Positions 54,201-64,000 of a stretch of 64,000 nt of DNA are shown piece after piece. The notes below the pieces were generated by a model. The model was not told the origin of the DNA. It saw only the letters and a list, made by a program, of their open reading frames with translations, and searched no databases. Both the position numbers and the translations under genes were made by a program. How positions within the stretch are numbered: the first letter of the stretch is position 1; the number at the start of each line of letters is the position of its first letter. The DNA is from Fragilaria crotonensis (Eukaryota > Bacillariophyta > Fragilariophyceae > Fragilariales > Fragilariaceae): positions 1-64,000 of the forward strand of contig JAKSYS010000287.1 in the NCBI GenBank assembly GCA_022925895.1. The letters run 5' to 3'.

Positions 54201-54920
54201 GCTTGTGACAGCGTTTCGTCGCTTGTATATCTCCTCACACCAAAGTTTTGTGGTCGCAATTTGTTGGGCCACGTCACTGGAAACCGACTCGCAAAGGTGT
54301 TCAAAGAAGAAATCTGCAACCTTGATATCTAACAAGTCATCGTTCATGTCGCCAAGATCAGACCGGTCTACCACCACTACAACATTTGACCCTTGTTGTC
54401 CCAATAGCATCCTCCCGGCGCGAAGCAGTGCTGAGCGACAGCGATCTTCCACGGACATGTGAGGGTAGTCCAGCAGATCAAACTCATCACACTCCACATC
54501 TCTCACACTCATGTCACAAAAGGGAGATATTTTTTTCGATTCCACCATTTTTCCAAGTCGACTCTTCTCCTGAATCGCGGTCGACTCTGGTATCAGCTCT
54601 CCGGTTTCAGTGGTGATAAAGGCCGACGCATTTCTCCAATCCATGCACTCAACCGCACTTTCAAGCAGCACAAGGTGATGTTGCGGAAATGTGTCAGCGA
54701 TCATGATCCAAAGAGGAAGGTACTTGCGCCACACAGCTCCACTGGGAATGACGAGAGTGTGTTGTTCTTGTTGTTTGAACGGTGCATTACTCAGGGTTGT
54801 CGGAGGAAAAAAGGTTTGAAAATTGCGCCAATATCGTTCGCGGGCGTACAACTTTTCCTTTATAAAACTTCGATAGAGCCATGGCTCACGATTCTCAACC
54901 ACCAACGCCGTAGGCGCCAT
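51206..54920 (-). CDS. DIS3/RNR-family 3'-5' exoribonuclease with degenerate PIN-like domain (one apparent frameshift)
   Basis: The start at 54920 (MAPTALVVENREPWLY) precedes a PIN-like domain, two cold-shock domains and the RNB catalytic domain. The RNB signature FSVDPVGCQDIDDTMH is complete, so the exonuclease should be active, and the rest ([51 protein letters not shown]) matches Rrp44. In the PIN-like part the first acidic motif reads TLVIPSGAV instead of VIPDTNV, so endonuclease activity is probably lost, as in human DIS3L. At about 53590-53596 the frame changes by one base just before SYSSIQQSAIALLPPEGHDWRIP. Homology continues across it, so this is probably a consensus error. The C-terminus is basic (RNTRKAKGKK). 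It is the expected catalytic subunit of the exosome. Confidence 0.88.
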
Positions 54921-55290
54921 GGCAGTCTGGGTGAAAGGTCGACAGCGGCACTTCCTCACGAGCAAATAAAAATGGTCGACAAGCGAATGTCTCATGAAGT
55001 GATTGCATTCACTTCGTGCATGGTACCTGGTACTCCAGTACTGTGCAAATGGTAATGTACCTATACCGTGGACATATTTACTTGGAGTGTACTACGAACG
55101 TATATGATTTTAATACAATTTTGAGTACAACTAGGTACGACGTCGTATAGCTTGAATGTATGTAGGAGCGTCGTACAAGTATCGTATCTCAGTACATGTG
55201 TACTTGAGTACATAAACGCAGAAGTATTCATACTTCATACTTGTACTCAACAAGTACGAAACGAAAAAGTGGAGACAACAAAAAGAACAA
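54921..55290. other. Intergenic, GTAC-dense
   Basis: Bases 55040-55260 are dense in GTAC/AGTACT. The spacer lies between the DIS3 promoter side and the 3' end of the Crypton. No gene is seen. Confidence 0.45.
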
Positions 55291-57406
55291 TTACATAACT
55301 AGGTTTGGATTAAGCCTCCCCCTCTTCCTATCATCAATGATAGCATTGATTATCTTTGTCACAGACGTTCCGGCACCATACACAGAATAAATATGGTCTA
55401 TGGCGGTATCAGAGGTCAAACCTCTGTTCACCATCCTTAGCACCATTCTCCAAATCACATTCCGACGAAAATACTTGTGCTTGGATTTTCCACGTTCCAA
55501 GTGTGTAAACTGCGATGCTGGCTTCCTCCCCTCCAATACCAAACATGTACTCTGCCCACAGATCATACAAGTTGCGGGGGCATGGGCTCAGACTGGCTGC
55601 TGCTGTTCTCGCGAGGTTTTGCAACCCCGCCGCAGCTAGCATGTTGTCATCATTGTTGCCGCCGCCCCCGACACCAGCGCCAGCAATGGCGCCAGCACCC
55701 TGCACAACCCGAACGGCTGCTGTAATTCCCAGCCTCCTCATGTTCGTATTCACAATTCCAAAGTTCCTCTGCATCCAAGTTCGATCTGCCACCTGAGACA
55801 ACTTGATCTCGTGGACCTCGCGACGCACCTGCGTTGCTAATGAATGAACAGCCATCAATTGTGCATTCATCCCCGCTCCCGCCTCCTCCTGCTATGCCAC
55901 CAACAACTGCACCGCCGCCACCGCCGCCTTCGTCATCTTCAACGTTATCAATCGCATCAATGAAAACACTTCCTTGATCTCCACTTACTATCACAGGCAC
56001 TCGGTGAATTGATTGTAGTTCTCGCCCTCAACGTCAACTCCTGAAGCCGTAAGGATTTCTTGTAATTCCGTCTTGATTCGATGCTTGAATTCCTCTGGGA
56101 TGAAGTTATCAGACACGGCATCATTGCAATAAATGAACCAAAGAAAAGCTTTACCAAGAACCAGTGCACACGAGTCCGGTAATCGTCGACGGATGTTCGG
56201 AACAACTTGAGTAAGAACAAACGTCTTCATCATTTCAATGTTGGCTCCAGCAGCATCATCGACAACACCGCCATTGACACTCGAGTCTTCATTCGAAACA
56301 AATAGAAACAAGCCCCTCCGATGCATAGCTTCTCTGCAACTTTAGCATCCGGGTAAGGCAGCTCTACATCGTCATACACATCAGAAACTCGCCCTTGATT
56401 CCACCTGCCCCGGATATCTTTCTCGTCTTTGTTGCATCCACATTTCCGAGCGTGCGTAGCTGCATACTTACGAATGCTGTGACTACCAAGCAAGCACCCA
56501 CTGTCATCAGCATTACGAGTAAACTCCTCCATCTTGAATACTTTCTGCCCGAAAATAGTCTGCGCAATATTTTTGCCTTCTGTCCACCGCTAGGAACATC
56601 AACATCGTCGCTAAACGAGAACACATACGGCGAAGCCCCAGCACTGCATTAGCACGCATATTCATCTCCATCCAAATCGCCAAACTTACCAGGACACAGT
56701 ACATTGTGTCCATTGATCCCAAGATAATTTGCCAGGGAGCATCGCGCTCGTCTCCAACGTTCTTTGACCAATTCAACTTCGTCTTCAAGCAATTCGAAAA
56801 CGAATCATGAACGCGAAGGTGATCTATCAAAACCTGCGTGGTGTCATCGATCCTTCCAATTACATGAAACTGGAAATTGATCAAGGCACTCATACCGTAT
56901 CGCCACAACATACTGTTACTCACGTCACGTAATACTGTGTGCAACGATCGAAACTCCACTTCCGTAATAGCCCTACGAGTCTGAGACATCACACCCTGTT
57001 TTCTTACCTCCTTTTTCTTTACGCGTTTTATAAGATTGTTGATCTCGATACTTCTTGTTGGGTTCCCTTCACTTCGACCAGCACTCCACACCATAAGTCT
57101 GTCGGGATGAAAGAATGAGATAGCTTTTTTCCAGTACTGCAGCGAACTGGATCTGGCGCCAATTGGGTTAGCATCAACAGGAGGAATAATTGTGCCGAAA
57201 GTCCTGAAATTCATCCAACGAAGCACGTGTTTAGGCTGAATCGCACAAAGCTCAGCATCAGTGTAAATGTAGTCACGAGCAAATGGTTGACCCGCAATAA
57301 ATGACATCAGGCTGTCTAGTGAGGGTTTGTACTGTTTGCCAGTGCCACCAAGAAAACGCTGGGCACGTTGTGCTTCATTTTGAGCTTCGTTTTGAGCAAT
57401 ATCCAT
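55291..57406 (-). mobile_element. Crypton (tyrosine-recombinase DNA transposon) with C-terminal GCR1_C-like domain, coding region broken
   Basis: From 57406 (MDIAQNEAQNEA) the protein runs through a tyrosine recombinase. It has R in HVIGRIDDTTQVLIDHL, a Lys in LKTKLNWSKNV, the HxxR box HSIRKYAATHARKCG, GRWNQGRVSDVY and the catalytic region DDVELPYPDAKVAEKLC. A linker with Gly runs follows, then a motif HEIKLSQVADRTWMQRNFG, and the GCR1_C-like DNA-binding end LYDLWAEYMFGIGG...NVIWRMVLRMVNRGLTSDTA. This is the layout of stramenopile Cryptons. The product is spread over several frames, with several apparent breaks. No terminal repeats are expected for this class. The upstream 80 codons (57419-57661) may be leader. 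Confidence 0.75.
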
Positions 57407-58299
57407 GTTGACACCTGCTCAACTGTGTGTCAAATTAAATGGATGGTGGAGAAAATGCATCACGGCAACAAGGCCAGAAATTTGTAGCGATCGAATCTGA
57501 TCTGTATCCTGAAATATTGCCTCCGAACAGTTGAATTTCGTTGTATTCGTGTCTGTAAAAAATCGACTCCACATGCGATAAGGGTTGAATTTACATACCA
57601 TGCCCCGCTTGAGAACAATTCTGTATGTTAATACATATAATCTACAATGGCCATACCCCATTTTGAGAGCTGGGTATAGATACTAGGTCTACAGATTTGT
57701 ACAATAGCAATACAACATTGGTTGTATTTCCCAGACTCTACGACAGTATACAGGAAAGCCGAATCAATACTTTTCGTGATTCGTGATGTGTGTTTCAGCT
57801 TTCAACAACAGGACAAGTACCAGGTAGTGTCGCATTGTAGGGTGACTACAACCTGGGACAATATGCTGCGGTACTTTACCCGACAACACAACATGCTTAT
57901 CGCTTTCTTGGAACTTTCTTCACTCGCCTTCAGTCTATTTTGTCAACTCTAAAGGTCATACACAGACTAGAAACTAAAGAGGGAAGCTAAGTATGGGAAC
58001 AAACATACTCTCGCGACTGGAGACTGAAAACGAATGCCTTCAAGATGTCGTCCAAATGCAAAATAACAGCATAGCTCATCCGCCTTGCTCTGATCTGGAT
58101 TCTGCAAGCCCCATAAGACCTCAATCATACGCTTTCTTCAGCCTTGGTGTGGCAACGTCATCATTCCCAGGAAAACTCTCGCTTCGCACTCGATCCTTCC
58201 CGACGCCATTTTCAGCCAACAGGGCGCACACTGCAACCCACTTAGAATCTTCAAACACCAACACAACACATCTAGAAGTAAACAACCGAACGAATGTAC
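57407..58299. other. Intergenic, possible Crypton 5' leader
   Basis: No supported gene. A plus-strand frame at 57993-58340 overlaps the end of the next gene antisense and lacks protein-like features. The Crypton's 5' untranslated part probably fills 57407-57660. Confidence 0.4.
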
Positions 58300-58865
58300 C
58301 TATCTCTTGGCTTGCTCCCACGCGTCCACCTTGGATATGAGTTCGTCCACCGACGTTCGCACAACTGAGTTGACGGTCGCTTCCGACAGACGATCGGGCG
58401 CCAGAACGTCCTTGATCAAGAATCGCTCGAGTGCGCCATCCTTGTAGACTGACAGCCAGTGCTGTTTCTTGCCGCCATCGTAACTCGTCCTAAAAATTGA
58501 AACGGAAGATTTGTGATTAGACGGCATAATAAAAAAAATTACAAACGGCATATTCTCGCCATCAAGACTTTGGAGCGACGAATGAATACTCACCAAATTC
58601 TGTTATTCCCCGTGGGCCCTGGAAATTGCAACACGAACGTACCATCTGCATTTAATTTGAGGCCAGTGTCCAAGTTCTTGTCAACAATCCATTGCGAATG
58701 ATTGTTTTGGAAATGTTCCAATGCGACCTTGGACAAGTGATGCACGTAGACAGGATAGAACTTGGTGTCGTCTCTAACCTGCAAGCCAACAGATAAACTT
58801 CTGGATTGTTCCAATAACGCCAGAGCTCCTAGTGAACGGGGGCGGATGGTCAAACGCAGAGCCAT
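58300..58865 (-). CDS. Small mitochondrial protein of unknown function, two exons
   Basis: Exon 1 is 58865-58594 and exon 2 is 58489-58300. The 104-nt intron starts GTGAGTATTC and ends TTTTTAG, and the join gives NNRIWTSYDGG in frame, for 153 residues. The N-terminus MALRLTIRPRSLGALALLEQ is a typical mitochondrial presequence. The mature part has YPVYVHHLSKVALEHFQNNH, LDTGLKLNADGTFVLQFPG and a helical end with SVDELISKVDAWEQAK. No named family is recognised. It may be a stramenopile-specific organelle protein. Confidence 0.7.
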
Positions 58866-59359
58866 AGCAAAAAGAAAATGAGGCTGCTTGTTCAGGCGTA
58901 GGAATTTGAAAAGAACATTGAAGGAATGGATGTGGTACGTTTCGCCTACGACGTGGCCAATACTCACCTGTAGTAGCCATTAGCCAGAACATCTTCTGAA
59001 CTCTACATACCCACACACATATGATACGCAAGAGTCACGTCTCATTACTCACGGGGTCTCACCAGGCGTCATGCCAAGCGCCAAGTGTCCACAGGACTCG
59101 GGACTCGCTACCGGGACTCACAACAGCGTATTTGATGTACGTACAAGTGCAAGTACTTCTCATAGTACCAGCGTACCAGGTATTCCGCACTCTAGGAGTA
59201 CGGTAGCAGAACTACCGTCGCTCAGTTCATTACAACTCCAGAGCAACCCGCAAAAGAAGAGTTGCGACCTTTTTCAGAGATACTATGTCGTATGCTGAGT
59301 GCTGCTACCTGGTGCCTATCAATCACAAATGTTATCAGTCGAGGGGTGCCACTGGATAA
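58866..59359. other. Intergenic, no gene seen
   Basis: Spacer between the small mitochondrial gene and the 3' end of the PP2C gene. GTAC words occur near 59135-59205. Confidence 0.45.
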
Positions 59360-60693
59360 TCAAAGCAACTTCATGGCAATCATACTCATGTCGTCTCTGT
59401 AGAATTTTCTGTTCAGTGGCGAGACCTTTTCAATAACTTCATAGCACGCCAACAGTGGGTGCTTTAGTTGTCTCGAAACACTGTTTGCTAATTGATTAGC
59501 GAAGAAAAGGGGATTCCGCGTATCCCAAATCCCATCACTTGCCGCCAAGACAAACGCATCATTCAAACTATCAACGGCAACCACAGAGATCAGCGGCTCA
59601 GCAATGACGCCGACTGCTCCAAACTCCCAATCTCCAATACTCCGACTCATGGCCAATCCAATCGTTTCGCGAGCTGAAGAGCTGTATTCATAGACGCGAG
59701 ATTGAGCTGGCTTATTCTCTGGATACTTCACTTTCCCTCCCATCTTTTCTATACGAGACAATTCGTCTGGCAAATGTGCTTTATCCAACCGAGTCATGAA
59801 AGGGATCTCAACTCTATTTTCCGACAAGACGGATACGACAATGGTGCGACTGTCCCCAGCATTGGCAATAAACAACTTTCCACCTCGGCGGAGAGTGACA
59901 GAAGCCGTCGTGCCACCGTCCATGGCTCCAATTGGGGGCGCTTGGATATCTGCTTCGACAAAGGTTGCATTCAATGCGTCCCGAATGTCAGATTCATCCA
60001 TTACCCGTCCTCCTTCTCCGCGGTTACCAAAATCGTTGAATTTACCCGCCAAAATCTCGGGAATCGCCTTGGCTGCGTACCACGCGACATGATGTCCTTG
60101 TCTGCCATGCCCATCAAAGATGCCCATCAAAAAGTCATGTTCGCCTGTGGTTTGTGCCGTGCGAAAGGGATGGAGAAGAACAGCTGCATCCTGATTGTTT
60201 GGAGGCTGCTTGAGATGTCCTTTGCGAGTCATCATGGCCTTGTTAAACTCGTTCTGAGGTATTTCATGGATATCAGTATTTCGAATCGCTTGGATATCTT
60301 CTCGTAGCTCATCGTATTCTGATGGATACTTAGGACAGCCGTATTCCTCACACAAGCCGGTTTTTCGTTCATATTGTCAAGTAGTTTGGAATCATTTGAC
60401 TGATCAGGCACCTGCAGTAAGGCACTAACACTAGGTTTGTGAGGTTGCGTCTCCGGTTTCTTTCGAAATGCACGAATGTCCTTCTCAACGGCTTCCTGAA
60501 ACACTGAGAAAATATCCCTCTCTAGATAACACACCACCAACAGAAAGACAACGAGTGCGAAGGAAATGATTGCCCTTGGAACAAATCGACCAATGGATTG
60601 CCTCGTTCGCCTCTTTGCTCTCCGAGGCTGAGTCGGATCAAGCGGAAGGAACTCGAACTGCTTGGAGGCGTGTCTGGCCTTCGGTCGAAGCAT
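59360..60693 (-). CDS. Membrane-anchored PP2C-type protein phosphatase (one apparent frameshift)
   Basis: The ATG at 60693 starts a basic cytosolic stretch followed by a signal-anchor helix (AIISFALVVFLLVVCYLE). The phosphatase domain holds all PP2C motifs: MGIFDGHGRQGH, MDGGTTASVTLRRG, IANAGDSRT, AMSRSIGDWEFG, AASDGIWDTRNP and the final RDDMSMIAM, with the metal-binding aspartates of DGHG, DG and DD in place. Near 60376 the frame changes by one base: GAC AAT where GAC CAA TAT would give SKLLDQYERKTGLCEEYGCPK-type continuity. A CC/C length difference explains it. PP2C enzymes remove phosphate from Ser/Thr. Anchoring to an endomembrane or plasma membrane is inferred from the helix. Confidence 0.88.
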
Positions 60694-61150
60694 GGCTTAA
60701 ACGCCCATCATCGGCACTATGCCACGGGGTGCAGATGCAGGTATTGTGAAGCGTATCAGTAGGCTCAAAGGGCGCTCGACGACTGAGGTGAAATGCATCG
60801 CAAGGATACTCCTCATCACGGTTTATGTGGACCAATTTTTTCAAGCATTCGATTCTTGCACAGTTTCCCATGACGTACAGTACAAGTTGTCGGCCATACG
60901 TAGTAGTACTGTACCTAGTTTTCGGACTGCAACCATACCGCTACTGGTAGATCGTCGATCCTGTCGTACAGGAATCATTTCTGAGCCAGAATCCGTTACG
61001 CCCCTACAGTCAACCTCAGAACATGCTGTTCTAATCATCGGCACACTCCGAGTAGCCTATAGGTCGTAGTGTCTGCTCATGCTGCACCTCCAACACGTAA
61101 CTAACACTACCTCATAGTGAATCGCCGACAGGGACTCTTATGATCCTTTC
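60694..61150. other. Intergenic between PP2C promoter and NO66-like 3' end
   Basis: GTAC words are seen at about 60870-60920. No gene is supported. Confidence 0.45.
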
Positions 61151-63159
61151 TTATTTGGTTTGCACTGACCTATCCGGCTTCTCAGCTTGCAGAATGGCCA
61201 AAATGCCTTCATCATAGAGGGATTGCGCAATTTCCATCTTGTCCTCAATATCGTCATGAATGAGATCCTTCACCATGATCCAGTGTGGCTCCACTGTTGT
61301 TAGGATTGCTTCGATTGCAGGCGCATCATCCATTTCAAACTCAAGAGGGCTCAATGGATTACCGTGGTACACTCTGGAGTTATCCATACATTGATAAAGA
61401 ACCGCCTTATCATCTTCTAAAACCAATCGCGCGATTCCAGGACGGACAAGTCGAACCATGGTATTGGGCCAGATTTTGCCCCCGTTCTCCTTGCGATGCT
61501 CGCTAGTAAGGGCAGCTTCAGCTGGCGTCAGACGGTGGCAAACGATCCGATAAAAATCGTTTGCCAATTTGATCGCAGGCGGCATCGATAAGCGACATGG
61601 CTTCCTTGGTCACGCGCATCACACGCTTCTTGGCTTCCTCCAAACAATGAGCGAAGGCGTTCCTTTCGTTGTTTTCGATTTGTCGCAGCATCGTCATCGC
61701 CATTGCCTTCTTCCCTATTTAGCAGCGCTTTAATTCTTCTGGGTCTTCCGGCTGGTCATGGACAGCACCCATGTAGTCTAGAAAATGCCTCGGCAGTCCA
61801 GGTCGCAAGCTCGTGGACAAGTCACTTTCCGCGGCAGCTTCCAGCGCTTGCGGATCAAGATTTCCAGAAAGTCCACCCACGCCCACTGTTGCATGGCACT
61901 GACAGTCAAATGAAGGGAATGGTGACTATTGCCAGGCAACGTACATGCCTGATGAATCCAACCCCGTGGCATGTACAACACATCGCCTGGCTCCAACACA
62001 ACATCCATGACTGGTTCCATACCTTTCAAGTCGTCCTCCGTGAAGTCTCGCGAACTAACGCGCGGCAAGGTTTCTTTTGTTAAGTGGAGCATATACTTTC
62101 CAATGCTTCTTCCTTCCAATTGCAAAATGTATGCACAAATATCATCGTAGTGCGGTGAGAACCCTGTGCCCCCGGCGGGTGTCAAATACGCATTGGACCC
62201 AACCATACATCCCCACTCCAATTCCAAAGTAGACAATAGCGACCACGTTTCATCCGAATGTTGATGAGGACAACAGTCGAATAGTGCAACCACTGTCAAA
62301 ATTAGACCACATCCTTGGCATCGGCAAGAACAAATTCCTCTTCATCAACATCACCATCATCTGGACGTCCCTTTGATTTTGTTGCCACTTGATCCAAAGT
62401 GATGCCGTGCGACCCCATCGACAGGGCTGCGTACATATTGGGTCACGTTCAGATCGCGTCCGTATGCCAACGGCACAGTTTCTGTCATGGTTCGAATGCT
62501 CGAGAGCGATAGAAATCCATCCAGACGATGTGGATTGCCATGGTTCTGACTAAAAGTGGTTCTTGTTCCCAATGATTGGCATAAAATTGGCTAATTGGCG
62601 TGTCTCCCAAAATAGATTGCAAAAGACATTTGGCACGTTGCTGAGACGTAATTTCTTGAACAATGTCGCGAAGATCGACCTGTTCTGTACCCACAGTCGT
62701 AATGGCTACGGATTCCTCAATTACTGCTTGTTGTAAAATCTGAGCAGGAGTCAGCTTGGAAAGGAGACTTTGAACAAGGTCATCAACATCATCAACATCA
62801 TCATTGGATTCGTCTGGAACACTTTTGTTGTCATCGACGTCATCATCAACGTCGTCGTCTTCACCGCCACTACTATTTGGTTCCTTTTGTTTTGGAATTG
62901 CAGCCGTCGTCTTTGCCTTTTGTTTTGACGGTACCTGGTCGTTTACCTTGTGTTTCTTGTTGCGAGGTGGTGGGAGTTGCTCATCGTCTTCATCGTCATC
63001 TGTTACGTCAAAATCAGGTTCGTCGCGGACGTGGTGGTTGTCGTCTTCCGATTCTACTTGGGTTGGTTTCTTTTGCCTCTTTTTCGCTCGTTTCTTGGCA
63101 GCTCTTGACATACCACCCTTGTCCTTGCTGACAGCATCCCGAGAAGGAGCGTTCTTCAT
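61151..63159 (-). CDS. NO66/RIOX1-like JmjC ribosomal oxygenase, frame broken in several places
   Basis: The ATG at 63159 starts a basic, acidic low-complexity N-terminus (RAAKKRAKKRQKK, then Asp runs), likely for nucleolar targeting. The JmjC core reads in pieces: ISQFYANHWEQEPLLVR, then WSLLSTLELEWGCMVGSNAYL, TGFSPHYDDICAYILQLEG (His and Asp iron ligands in PHYDD), LPRVSSRDFTEDDL, VLEPGDVLYMPRGWIHQA (second His). The C-terminal winged-helix part includes CDQIGKRFLSDRLPP, IWPNTMVRLVRPGIARLVL and HWIMVKDLIHDD. Homology moves between frames at about 62547, 62410, 62290, 61850, 61715 and 61530, each a small shift. NO66 hydroxylates ribosomal protein L8 and can demethylate histone H3. Either this is a pseudogene or the assembly is poor here. 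Confidence 0.75.
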
Positions 63160-63814
63160 CGTGTTATGCAGGAATTCAGGCAACGGGCGGTGTACTCACT
63201 ATACTTCGGCAAGCTCCTGACAATACCAGGTAACGTCGTTTCCCCGAACGCCAGAAGATCGAATAATGTTCAGATGGATGTCGTACAATGAGTGAGTTGT
63301 TGATTGATGGAGAGGATATCACGAATGGAGTAGAGGCGTACGGACGCGCGTAGACGAACAGACCAACAGCAACACAACAGTACTCCGAGTACATGCGAAT
63401 CTTGAGTCACGAGTTGTTTTGATCAGAAGATCCATTTCGAATTCATATAGACTACTAGTACGACGGTATGCATAGTTCCGCTCACACGTCACACGTCACA
63501 CATTGAATCATGGGACACAACACAAAACACTCAGTACTCAGTACGCAGCCGAAACAAAAATCAGAAATCCAATTTCCAATGCTCTATACACGTACCTTTG
63601 AAGCCACTATACTCACGGTTCACGGACACTCTCAGGGTCCTATAGTAAATGTTACACCACTCCGATAACTCCTTCATACTGTAGCAAGAACGTTGATCAG
63701 ACGCCACACCGAATACTCCTCTATTACCGTTAATTCATTGTCACATTCAATCCATTCGAAGTGAAGAAGAACGCATTGACACCATCGATTATCAATCATC
63801 ATTCATCATCCATC
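63160..63814. other. Divergent intergenic region upstream of NO66-like and AIP1-like genes
   Basis: No gene is seen. AT-rich spacer with some repeated short words (ATCATCATTCATCATCCATC near 63796-63815). Confidence 0.45.
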
Positions 63815-64000
63815 ATGCCACCGACCGTCGACGCTAGCAACTCCTGCATCCCCCTCACGTCTCCACTCGCCCATCTCTCCCCACCGCTCCCCACCACCAC
63901 TCGTGGTGAACCTACTGTCTTGGACGGCAACCCAGGAAGATTGAATTCTGATCGACCCATTATCGTTTACGGTTCGGGTCGGTTGGTAGTGGTACGGGAA
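63815..64000 (+). CDS. N-terminus of a WD-repeat protein, probably AIP1/WDR1 (partial)
   Basis: The frame opens at ATG 63815 and stays open to the window end, 62 residues. The start is Pro/Ser-rich and leads into LPTTTRGEPTVLDGNPG, then PIIVYGSGRLVVVRE. The pattern PxTTRG...(V/L)LxGxPxG...GRLVxxR is that of the start of AIP1 (WDR1), which with cofilin disassembles actin filaments. The identification rests on one block and needs the rest of the gene. Confidence 0.5.
   Translation, partial: MPPTVDASNSCIPLTSPLAHLSPPLPTTTRGEPTVLDGNPGRLNSDRPIIVYGSGRLVVVRE

Noticed and set aside
57993-58340. 115-codon plus-strand frame
   Set aside because: It is largely antisense to the two-exon mitochondrial gene, with no domain.
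1-64000. LTR retroelements, LINEs or CRISPR arrays
   Set aside because: I found no reverse transcriptase, gag or integrase blocks, no long terminal direct repeats and no regularly spaced repeats.

Overview
The window is nuclear DNA of a stramenopile alga, most probably a diatom. Four lines of evidence point there. Several N-termini look like diatom plastid presequences, a signal peptide ending just before a Phe (TS-FQ, SAF, QAF, VAFVP). One gene carries the DUF6824 domain that is expanded in diatoms. A prolyl 4-hydroxylase is fused to a Skp1-type GlcNAc transferase. The GT-AG introns are short (56 to 104 nt) and the genes are compact and intron-poor. I do not name a species.

Layout. 1-7.7 kb holds the end of a small membrane protein, a COA3-like mitochondrial protein, a Nudix-HAD fusion, a DUF1415 plastid protein, a disrupted MDR oxidoreductase and a disordered protein. 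8.5-11.9 kb is a decayed IS630/Tc1-mariner-like DNA transposon. 12.8-22.6 kb holds a poly-Q protein and two tandem family-49-type glycosyltransferases, separated by about 4.3 kb of CpG-depleted fossil sequence. 23.2-34.3 kb holds a thylakoid-lumen PsbP-like protein, DDB1, a LON-domain protein, a small poly-Q protein and a DUF6824 protein. 34.6-36.1 kb is a non-coding element with terminal inverted repeats. 36.5-39.7 kb has three copies of a small plastid-type preprotein. 39.9-41.7 kb is the P4H-GlcNAc-transferase fusion. 42.2-45.3 kb is a piggyBac-like transposon flanked by CTAG. 45.6-51.1 kb has a plastid-type protein, a second CpG-poor fossil block, a Crypton fragment and a serine carboxypeptidase. 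51.2-55 kb is a DIS3-family exonuclease. 55.3-57.4 kb is a Crypton. 58.3-64 kb holds a small mitochondrial protein, a membrane-anchored PP2C, an NO66-like JmjC hydroxylase and the start of a probable AIP1/WDR1.

Two properties cut across the window. First, many conserved genes (DDB1, DIS3, PP2C, NO66, Nudix-HAD) are broken by single-base shifts, often at homopolymers. I read these mainly as consensus errors in the assembly, so several broken genes are probably intact in the cell. Second, the non-genic DNA is of two kinds: spacers dense in GTAC, and old mobile-element blocks almost free of CpG, which suggests past cytosine methylation and deamination.
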